Assembly: GCA_036768485.1 (NCBI GenBank)
Contig: JAVLUZ010000061.1
Coordinates: 1 to 64,000 of the forward strand
Direction of reading: 5' to 3'
Length of the DNA stretch: 64,000 nucleotides
Origin: Mermis nigrescens
Lineage: Eukaryota > Nematoda > Enoplea > Mermithida > Mermithidae
Part shown: piece after piece, positions 55,166 through 64,000 of the stretch
Layout of the letters: each line of letters starts with the position of its first letter
How positions within the stretch are numbered: the stretch's first letter is position 1
Translations under genes and position numbers: made by a program
The notes under the pieces: generated by a model
What the model was told of the DNA's origin: nothing
What the model saw: only the letters and a program-made list of their open reading frames with translations
Databases searched by the model: none

Positions 55166-55635
55166 CCGGAGGTAATTTCCCTAGGGGAAAATTTTTGATG
55201 AGGCGTAAGTCGAGAAACAATGGACTGATCATGCTGAAATTTTAGGGGTAGGATAAATACCCTATTAGCAGACTATTACAAAAAATTTGAGGAAGTACCT
55301 ACAGTAAACCAGCATTAGATTACACTTTTTTATATGGCAGGGAAACTAAGATACAATAATCGGATTTTGTTCAAATTTTCAGGATATGATGTATATACAA
55401 GGCAAGGCATGCTATGTACAGAATTTTAGCGCGCAGCCTACAGTATACCAATTTACTTTAAACTTTCTCATATAGCGCTATTTTTTAAAGAACTAGGGGG
55501 CAGATTTGGCGCAAATTTTTATATGTAGTAGGGTCGTATATGTTGCATGTGTTATCTTATTGATATGAGCATGTAATCTACGCCTTGGCCACTGGAGTCA
55601 GCAGGAAACGTGTCTGAACATGTCTGGACGTGCTC
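55166..55635. other. Intergenic, no gene
   Basis: AT-rich, without recognised exon or transposon end. Confidence 0.45.
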
Positions 55636-55880
55636 GGACCTCCAAAAGTCTATAAATTTTAAAAATTTTTGTTAAAAATTGTCACCAAAAATGAAATTAA
55701 AGTCTATAAATATCAGAAATTTTTGGGTGAATATTGTTATCTGACAAAGTCTATAAATATCAGAAATTTTTAGTTAAAAATTATTATCCGACTAGAAATC
55801 AAAGTCTATAAATATCAGAAATTTTTGGTTAAAAATTGTTATCCAACTAGAAATCGAAGTCTATAATTAAAAATTTTCTA
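55636..55880 (+). repeat. ~52-base tandem repeat, 4-5 units
   Basis: Units share AAAGTCTATAAATATCAG, AAATTTTTGGTTAAAAATTG and ATCCGACTAGAAATC. It ends directly before the presumed start of the polymerase gene. Confidence 0.85.
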
Positions 55881-55981
55881 TACAAAATGCCATCAAATGT
55901 CAGAATTACACCAGTGTTTAAGCTGCACATATGTATAATTTGCAATAAAACATTCACATGATCTAACAAGTTAAAGGAGTA

Positions 55982-57691
55982 CAGTCCGGTCCACAAATAA
56001 CGGTGTACAAGCGCTTGTATTGCAAGAATCTCCCAAGCAAAATTCAAGCAAATAACATGAAATTGACAAAAATTTGTCAAGCCACCTTGACAGAATCGCT
56101 TGTCAAATTTTTGCCAATTTTTTGACAAGAATTTGTACATTAAACTAAGCCGACAGATTTATTGTTCATGATTGATAGTTACTTCTTTTTAATGACAAGA
56201 TCATTGTTCTCCAGAGTCATATGTCTGCTGTACTTACTGTGTGCAAGTCCATTAATTTGATAACTACATACTGTAGGTACCTATGAACATATGTACGTAT
56301 ATTCAAAATAAATTAGAAAGTACTCTGCTTATGAAGATGAGATGAAAATATTGTGACATGTGTAGGTACCCAAACATAAATATTCTCAGTAGGTGTACTG
56401 TGTACTAACAGAATGCAGCAAGATCGTTTTTTTCAAATACCACACATGAATATAAATGTGCAGAGCAGATACCAAAGTACCTTGTACGCCTGCCCTATAA
56501 CGATATTAAATAATGCTGCATAATGGGTGCTTACATATAGGTGCAGCAGTGGCGCATAAGCCGTTAGAGGTCAAACTACAGTATGCATAATGGCGAGCTT
56601 TCCGTGCTGCCCTCTGGGAATTAGGCCTGATGATTCTAAATGACATTTTAATCATTAAATTGTATAGAAGCAGAAGCCAGATGTTGTTGTTGTTTTTGCT
56701 ACAGGCAAGATGTATTGAAACATTTCAAAGTAATTTTCCATCCAAATTTAGGGGTTAATTCAAAAGGATGGAATTTTATCTAATAAAGGAAAATTTATTT
56801 TTAATAAAGAATATTGTACAAAATTAATATTCTCTTTTTTGCATTAAATTAAAATGATCAATATACATGGTTGATTGATGAATTATTAAGTGTAGCAATA
56901 GGTCTTATACGCACATAATTCTGATGTTATAAAAAGTTTTGAAAGAAATCGAAACAATAAATACAGCAATGAAAAATGTTGAAATCGAAAAAGGATTTAT
57001 GTACTTTACTGCAGAAAGTACTATGTACTCATTTAAAATCCAGAATCCATCTTTTTAAATATTAGAAAATTCTATTCCAAATCAAAACTTGTATTAAAAT
57101 CTAAATTTAGGCATTCAAAAATTGAAAAATCAAAGTGTTTTTGAATTAAGCAGAATAAAGTCTTTCTTTGTGATAAATGTCTTCAAACACAGTATAAATA
57201 AAAGGTTTTGCGGAATCTACATGTTAAACAGAAATTACAAGTTGCTATTTTTTTAATTCATTTGACTTTCCTTGCCACACGTCACAAATTTAGTCGAAAT
57301 TGTTGCACACACGCTAAGCCATTTGTCTAGCTGTCATAAATCTCCCATTAGATGAAAACAATAGTGTGCGCAGCAGCGCACTGCGCACTAGTACAATTTG
57401 GTCGTCATACACAGAACACACACTCATGGGTTGTACCTACATACATCATACGTTTACCTACCTACATCTTTTATTCTCAAATTCGGCCTGATGAATCTGT
57501 AATTTATTATGCTGTGACACTTGAGTAAATAATAACTGAGTTGCGACCTGGCAAAAATTGATCATTTTCTTGACTTAAATTTGCAAAATTCTTGTCAAAT
57601 GCCTGTTATGCAAGAGATATACAAATTTTTGCCAAATTCTTGTAATACAAATCTCTTGTCTCTTGTGCACCGTTATTTGTGGACCAGACTG
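55982..57691. mobile_element. Tc1/mariner-like non-autonomous element in the polymerase gene
   Basis: Starts CAGTCCGGTCCACAAATAAC and ends GTTATTTGTGGACCAGACTG, inverted arms of about 155 bases, TA on both sides (55980-55981, 57692-57693). The interior (56150-57540) has no transposase. Excising it with one TA brings the split zinc-finger codons of the polymerase gene back into register. Confidence 0.9.
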
Positions 57692-58766
57692 TACAAGGAA
57701 TCTGTGCATATAGTTGCTAGATATTGCTGCCCTTCATGTGCATCACTTTTTAGGCTTCCTAGGAAAGTTTGTGCACATTATGAGACTGAGCATTTAGAAA
57801 AGAGTGCATCTATTGTAACTCTTCAGATCTTTTCTTAGACACTCATATGAAAGTGTGTTTACTAGTAAAAGCGAATCCAGAATCCAAAGTAGAAAAAGTT
57901 GAGCCTGTTCAAACTATAGTTATGCCTGAGGACAGTTTTCTTCCAGAAAATTTGTCTGACTAACCTGGTAATATTTGGGAGGAAGTGAGCAAGTACTGGA
58001 ATTTGATACCTACAACTAAAAGCATAAATGATGTGCTAGATCATACCTATAAATATTGTTGGGGGACTGGCAATTATTTAGATATGCTCTGTGATATTTT
58101 TAATATTGAAAAAGAGGCATTCCGTGTGGATGCAGCATTAGGTCATATTTTGAAAAATTGCTAAATAGGTGTAAGCGATTACTGGTATGCATGCCAAAAT
58201 AATTTCACTCTTCTTGGAAAACCAATTCTAATCAGAAACAGTGAGGATAGGACAAATTTAGCAGAAATGTTTAAAGAAATCGATATTGAAGAAAAATTCA
58301 GCCACCCAGATACAAAATGGGGTATTCAGGCTATAACAAATACAGAATTTTTGGTAACTTCACAGGAAAATGCTGTTGTTGGTTGTACTGATATTGAACT
58401 TCAGATAGAAATAATGAAACAAAGGCATACATTGCACATGACACAGGATAACATGAGGAACAAGTTTAATGACAATCTATGTTTTGCTGCTGCTTAGCAC
58501 AATGTCTTCTTGAAAATTTTGAGCCAGATACAGTTTACGGGTTTTTTGTACAGTATTGTCAAAAGAAAAATATTCAAGCCAATATCAAACAAATTGATGG
58601 AGTTTCATATACCAATTTGGAAAAAATAGAAAAATAGTTTGAAGCAGATATTCAGTGTTTTCACCTTGATACTTACAAGCAGACAGCTGTTTGTTGAAAA
58701 ATGTAATAAGGAGATGACAAAGTGTAAATTTAGATATTTCAATGACTGCTTCTGATCAGGCACACT

Positions 58767-59034
58767 CACACCTGGGCGTGGGGGGGTTTGGGGGGTATGC
58801 ACCCTCCAGAAACCAAAATACCCCCCCCCCAGAAATCAAAATACCCCCCCAGAATTCAATTTTCGAAAATTTTTTCCGTTTTTTCGCAATTTTTTGATGC
58901 CAATGGATAGTGCTTGATGAGAAACGTCGAAAAATGGTGTTTTTATCGCCATACCACCATTTTTAAGGCCATTTTTCGACCTTCAAAAAAATCTTGCACC
59001 CCCCCCCCCAGAATTTTCTTGCTGCCCGCGTATG
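58767..59034 (+). mobile_element. CACACNTGGGC hAT MITE with perfect TSD
   Basis: 268 bases from CACACCTGGGCGTGGGG to CTGCCCGCGTATG. Perfect duplication GGCACACT at 58759-58766 and 59035-59042. Interrupts the polymerase relic. Confidence 0.96.
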
Positions 59035-61234
59035 GGCACACTATAGTTGTATCATGAATCTTGATCAATATGCAAAGTGATACCTGTGTATCATGTGCAG
59101 CAGATTATTCAAAAAGTCAAAAAAATTAGATGAACATGATAAACATTATTGTAATCAGGTTGAGACAAAACACAAATTTCCAGGTGCAGTATTTCAACTG
59201 AAGAAAACTATTTTTGAAGAACTGGCTGATCTTAACACTCCTGTTCTTATTTGGCTGTATATGATTTTGAGGCACATTTAATTGAAAAAGAAGCAAAAAG
59301 TTCAGATAAACTACAGTTTATGATGCAGCATCAACTCATTTCCAGTGCAGTAAATACAAATGTGCCAGGATTTGACCCAATGTGTTTCATAAATGAGGAT
59401 CCTGATCAACTGATCATACAGTTACTACAGCATCTTGAAAAAACTCAGCAGGCGCAAAGCACCCTACTCTTACCATACTTTCAAGATATCTTTAAAGCCC
59501 TGAATCAAAAGATACAAAATCGGATCGCCTACATTGCAGAATATGAAGATAGGGATGTAAGGCACAAAAAGGGTTTTTGAATCATCTGAATATACTTAGA
59601 ACCAAATTACACAGGTGTGGTACTCACTTAACTTGCCTTGGCTCCAACTCAGGCAAGCATGCTCTAATTTAACTAAATGCAACTTGTTCCCAGGGTTCAT
59701 ACAGCAAGTGCGTAAGGATCCTGAAAATAATAAATTGCCAAAAGGCTTTCTGATAAATGGCACAACACTCTGCTTCTACACACACATCTTTTCAAATTCT
59801 TAGCCATTAGTACCTATATGTAGCCCCAGGTTTTAGCTTAGATGCATTTATGAAAGTATATAAAGCAAGCCTTGTCAAAGCAAAATTCCCTTATGAATAT
59901 TTAGATTCTTTTCATAAGTTATCTGAATCCAAGTTGCCTCTTCCTGAGGCATTTTACAGCACCGTAAAAGAAGAATGCAAAAGCATGGAAGATTACAAAT
60001 GTCAAATTTACAGGAAACAATACAATATGAGAACTTCAAAGGATTACGTTATATTTTACAATCTGAGAGATGTTGTACATTTCTTAGAAGCTTGTATAAC
60101 TATGGCCCAGCTGTACTGGGACAGATTTAGAATTGATATTTTTAGAGAGGCAATGTCAATTCCGGGCATCACAGAATGCTTCCTTTTCAAAAATATTCCA
60201 GAAACTAATTTGCACTCTTTGCATCCTACTGTAAAGATTTATACTATACACTTAAATCAAGCAAAGAGGAGAACTTCCTATGGTCATGCATGACACGCCT
60301 TGTGATAAAAGATAAAGCATGTGTCCGCAACAATCCCAACTAACCGTTAAGCAATTATAGGTCTCGACTTTAATGCACTATATCTATGGTCACAATCTAT
60401 GGACACACTGGTAGGTTCTTTTGACCACTGGGTTCCTGAATAAATGATAAATTTCACAAAATTTCTTCTGCTAAGCCAGTATCAATTGAATATTTGGAAT
60501 ATGAAAGTCTAAAGAATAAATCATTCAATACAGCATTTGGGAAATGGAAAAGAAAACATTATAGGCCCTAGGTGCTTATCTGTTGATGGATTTGTGCTGA
60601 AACAAATACCATCTATGAGTTCTACGGCTGCTTGTGGCACAGCCATAACTGTTTAGCAGGCAAACATAATAGGGTAATTGATTGAGAGGAGGCCCAAAAC
60701 TGGATTAAGGAGAAGGAAGCTTTCGTAAAATCATTGGGATACAATCTCATCACTATATGGGAGTGCCAATGGCATGAGCTACCTACAGAATATCTAAGAA
60801 CCCAAAAGGTCAGACATTTTTATTCGAAAAATTGGGCTAGCACTAAGGAAATGATTGATTCAGGCTATTCTCGATGGATCTGTCTTTGGCTTTGCCAATG
60901 TAGATATTTCAACTCCTGATCATTTGAAAAATTTTTATGTTGACTTTCCACCAATTAGAAAGCATGCTAAAATTAGTAGGGAGGACATTAGGTCTCTCAT
61001 AAGAGAGCATGCTGAAAAATGGATTTACTGAAAAAGCCTCGCCAAAATCTGATAAGTAGCTGTTTTGGAAAAAGTATCATCTTATCTACAGAAATGATCA
61101 GATTTTTTGTTAATCATGGCCTTGCATTGGATAAAATACATGAGGTAATACAATATGATAGACCAAGACTATTTGAAAAATTCCAAGATTTAGTCACAAA
61201 GCATAGGCAAGAAGGGATTGTCACAGAAACCTAG

Positions 61235-61429
61235 TACGCTGTTAACTTCTTTAACTACTTTTATTAATTACTAAAAATCAGCTAAGAATATTTACAATAA
61301 TATTGTAAAACAGTACGTACTAGTTGAGGTGACAATCTGCGTAGGTAAGTGTCGGAATGAAATCAGTCAAAAATATATATTAATAAAACGCAAACACGAG
61401 CAACTGTGCAACTGAGGTAACTCTCTCAT
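61235..61429. other. Junction between polymerase relic and retroelement
   Basis: About 200 bases of AT-rich sequence with AATATTTACAATAATATTG; could hold the 3' UTR or part of an LTR of the - strand retroelement, but no TG...CA boundary could be fixed. Confidence 0.35.
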
Positions 61430-62600
61430 TTTGAAAGGCGGCAGTTTCATGCTGGCGTCATTTAAGCGCTTCAAGATTTTTTTCTAATCTTTCTGTTCTT
61501 CAATGTTTTTCCCAAAAATTAAAACGTCATTGAGATACACTAAACAAATTTGTCAATGTAACCCTGACAATATAATGTCCATAAGATGAGAGAAAGAGGC
61601 CAGGGCATTGCACAACCCAAAAGGAAGATTGTTAAATTCATAGAGCCCAATTGGTATAGTGAATGCTGTTTTTTCTTTGTCTTTTTCTTCTATACCTATT
61701 GTATAATAGGCGTTTGCTTGGTCTAAAAATGCAAAATATTTCATTCCTTTAAGTGTGTCAAGAATGTCGTCAATTCTTGGTAATGGGTATACATTCTTTT
61801 TAGTTATGGTATTAAGTCCTCTAAAATCAATGCACATTCTATGTTTTCCATCTTTTTTCCTGACTAAAACCACATTTGTGGACCATGGTGAAGAATTAGG
61901 TCGAATTATACCTTTGTTTTCAAGTTTTTGTACTTCTTGTGTGATTATTTCTTTTTCTTTAGGGGAGGTGCGAAAAGGAAATTTTTGAATCGGTGTGTTA
62001 TTTCCCATGTCAATATTGTGTTGTATTGAATTGGTTTTTCCCGAATCCATTTCATCCCGAGCATATAGATTTGGGAATTTTAGTAGGGTGTCGTTGATTT
62101 TCTGCCATTCTGTTTGTTTAAGATTTGCTGAAATATTTGCGTTTTCTATGATCCATTTCTTTGCTTCTGTTTCATTATTTGTATTATTCTCTGCTTTGCA
62201 ATTCTGATGATTTGTATGATTGTAAATGGTTCCAAGGTGAGTATTTTTGCGCAATTTAATATCGTAGGATCTCGGATTCATAAGTTGGACAGGTACTAAG
62301 CCATTATTTATAGTACAAATAACATAAGCAAATTGTAAATCACTCTCACATTGGTGTTCTTTATGTGTGAATATTACAACTTTATTTTCAGGGTATAGAA
62401 TGGGTGTTTTAGCATATATAATGCCAGTAGTTTGTGCAGGTACTAGTTCGTCATAGGCTAGTATTACTGTACTTATATTTTTGGGTGGACTATAGTTAAT
62501 GCCATCACATGGAATAGGTATTTGATGAGAACATATCGTGGATTTCTTCCAATTAAGCTGTATATTGGGGAATCTTCCTAAAAATTAGTTCATAAAATTA
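61430..62600 (-). pseudogene. Gypsy-type reverse transcriptase
   Basis: On the - strand, an open frame (62281-61553) shows RT motifs: FPFRTSPKEKEIITQEVQKL, GIIRPNSSPWSTNVVLVRKK, MCIDFRGLNTITKKNVYPLP, FLDQANAYYTIGIEE, and GLYEFNNLPFGLCNALASF. The catalytic box follows past a frame change as YLND (61520-61560), where the family has YLDD or YVDD, and a short LKRLNDASMKLPPFK piece ends the homology near 61440. Upstream (62580-62290) a stretch leads into the RT. RNase H and integrase are absent, so the element is truncated at its 3' side. Old copy, inactive. Confidence 0.9.
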
Positions 62601-62912
62601 ATTCTGCAGAGCATTTTTTTGTATGTATGCAACAATTGTTTCATACACCTGGTACTTTTATCTTAATCAGCGTGGACCCTACAACAGGTATTATCTGCCT
62701 GTTTGCTGCTAGGGGTTGAATATTTGTTGAATGTATTCTTAAATTTGGAATTGTGTTTGCGATTTCTTCATCCAAAGAGAGAATACTGCTCCTGTATTTA
62801 TCAATGCTCACTTTTTCACGCAGTTATTTATTATTGCTTTAATATGTGGCGTTTGTGTAATATTGCCATTAATAGCCACAATTTGCACAGAAGATTCATG
62901 TTCTTTGGAGGG
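62600..62912 (-). pseudogene. Retropepsin-like protease, degraded
   Basis: On the - strand a segment with ALINTGAVFS, the aspartic-protease active site with Asn in place of the catalytic Asp, is preceded by IVAINGNITQTPHIKAIINN and, after a frameshift, followed by LAANRQIIPVVGSTLIKIKV. Stops before and after. It lies just upstream of the RT as expected of a gypsy pol gene. Confidence 0.7.
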
Positions 62913-62920
62913 GTTTTAGC

Positions 62921-64000
62921 TCAAGTTACCTTGTTTATTTTTCGATATTTTTGTTCTTTTTGCTTTCCACCTCTTATTTTCAATATTCTCAAGAGTGAAT
63001 GTCCTAATGTTTCATTGGTCGGTCTGGTTGTGGGTAAAGAAAGGGTGCTTGCTTTCCTTTTTTGTTTTAAAATATACAGATATGCAAAATAACCGACCAT
63101 TAAAATCGCAAGAATTATCAATAAGAGATTCATCAATAATTGAATTGGTCCTTTCAGCAATGTTCCAAAATTAGAAGTAAAACTGGATTGAGTTCCTTCA
63201 ATGACATGCTCAATTGCAGTTCCTGCGCCTATAAGAGCGTTTTTAACTCCTGTCTTGGCTCCTGACAACGCTTCATATATAGTATCCAGCTGCAACAACA
63301 TCATAGAAGTAAACTGTATCAGGCGATGCATCACCTTTTGTAAAACTTCAGTTTTATACAAATAATTTCGAAAAAGTCCAAAAGTAGGTCATCCAGCGGC
63401 TAATTGGTTGTGAAAAACTGAGGGAGTGTTGAATTGGAACAGAGTATTATTATCCTCCCAACTCAATTCTAGAGGGATCTTGGAAACGTGCGTTATTCCA
63501 GAGCTTGTGATCCACCTATCTTTATACAAAAAAATTCTACTTTTTTATGTAAACAATTTATTGTTTCGGAAAAATGGACTAAATCCGTGTTTCCGGGAAT
63601 CAAAAACCACAATTTTTCCTCATATTTGACCGGTAAGTACTTATAACATGTGTTATTTACTCTGTGTTCTGTATAAATTTTAGTTACATTTACTTTTTTG
63701 CAACTCCATATTGTTAGAATTTCTCTGGTGAATTCCACAATGATATTGGTCTGACGGAAAAATGCACATGCTCCTACTGTAGGGTCTAAATATACAAGCT
63801 GCCAAATTACATTGATGTGACGCTGTAGTTGTTTACATAGTTCCATCCAAATTCTACAAAAAGCACTGACATCACCCTGTAAAATTCTATACTCCAAATA
63901 ATTTAGTTTAGAATTTACTGGGTCATAAAAAATAGTCCTACTAAATTTAACGGATTCATTTTGAATTTGCTTAGGGGTAAAATCACAAATCTTCACTAAA
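62921..64000 (-). pseudogene. Envelope-like glycoprotein of the retroelement, partial
   Basis: On the - strand two frames (63996-63493 and 63361-62921) linked by an open but stop-containing stretch encode one protein running in from beyond the window. Cysteine pairs (NNTCYKYLPV, TINCLHKK) suggest an ectodomain; the C-terminal frame has an Ala/Gly-rich amphipathic stretch, then a strong membrane segment LLMNLLLIILAILMVGYFAY and a basic cytoplasmic tail KQKRK. That is the layout of a class of fusion glycoproteins captured by invertebrate LTR elements; I cannot name the viral source. The stop at 62921 lies directly before the protease, so env is upstream of pol. Broken and partial. Confidence 0.7.

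Larger units (their letters stand above)
55887..61234 (+). pseudogene. Family-B DNA polymerase of a self-replicating mobile element, broken
   Basis: Fragments in order on the + strand: C2H2-type fingers (ICIICNKTFT, then ARYCCPSC...H), a linker region (58000-58500), a further finger before LKFPG-like KFPGAVFQLKKTIFEEL (59150-59230), an exonuclease-like AVYDFEAHL with VPGFDPMCFINEDPDQL, a palm-side block YEYLDSFHKLSESKLP...FYNLRDVVHFLEA...SIPGITE (59850-60200), an ECQWHELP block (60750) and a terminal SLISSCFG...VNHGLALDKIHEVIQYD region. This layout matches the large family of invertebrate DNA_pol_B_2 proteins found in Polinton/Maverick-like and related elements. Many stops and frameshifts, two transposon insertions (55982, 58767) and loss of the end make it dead. 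The catalytic DTD region is not present. Confidence 0.75.

Noticed and set aside
1..64000. CRISPR array or bacterial operon
   Set aside because: Tandem repeats lack unique spacers of constant length, and all recognised genes are eukaryotic or transposon-derived.

Overview
This is a eukaryotic, intron-bearing, AT-rich and extremely repeat-dense animal window. TTTCAG-type splice acceptors, CR1/Jockey-type LINEs, hAT, Harbinger, Merlin and Tc1-like elements, and a gypsy-type retroelement with an envelope-like gene suggest an invertebrate. Short TTAGGC runs would fit a nematode, but I cannot fix the phylum from this sequence alone. No bacterial gene, CRISPR array, rRNA or intact tRNA is present.

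Host genes are few. On the + strand a NUDT14-type Nudix hydrolase (UDP-sugar diphosphatase family) runs from a start-codon exon at 34506-34586 through a Nudix-box exon at 44311-44521 to a terminal exon at 53141-53384, with a poly(A) signal at 53437. The phases of the last two exons fit exactly across an 8.6 kb intron packed with nested transposons. One middle exon was not found. On the - strand, exons at 20934-20576 and 15949-15687 encode tandem 4-cysteine repeats of about 32 residues, and an exon at 9650-9316 encodes an EGF-like module followed by a hydrophobic segment. They may belong to one extracellular or membrane protein gene.

Layout: 1-9 kb holds a degraded hAT-like copy and a 7.6 kb foldback palindrome (1371-8958) with two TA-flanked MITEs in its centre. 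9-16 kb holds the EGF exon, a hAT-like copy, a Harbinger deletion derivative (12676-14305) and one 4-Cys exon. 16-19.5 kb is a second foldback element with a Pol III tRNA-like MITE at its centre. 20.5-22.2 kb holds the second 4-Cys exon and a GGTT minisatellite. 23-24.6 kb is a Merlin transposase relic split by a LINE 3' end. 25-28.3 kb holds small hAT MITEs and a 195 bp tandem repeat. 28.6-32.5 kb is a nearly full-length but broken LINE. 32.5-34.3 kb is a third palindrome with a second tRNA-like MITE. 34.5-53.4 kb is the NUDT14 gene and its transposon-filled introns. 53.8-55.2 kb is a stack of MITEs. 55.9-61.2 kb is a broken family-B DNA polymerase gene of a self-replicating (Polinton/Maverick-like or related) element, itself hit by two transposons. 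61.4-64 kb is a - strand retroelement whose envelope-like gene lies upstream of protease and reverse transcriptase.

Most of the window is therefore a transposon graveyard whose order of insertion can be read from target-site duplications (TSDs): ten or so elements have perfect or one-mismatch 8 bp TSDs. The most unusual observations are the MITE with an internal Pol III promoter and T-run terminator, the env-PR-RT gene order, repeated use of the same 8 bp target by successive insertions, the GGCGC-NNN-GCGCC hairpin family, and the large foldback elements with motif-rich arms.
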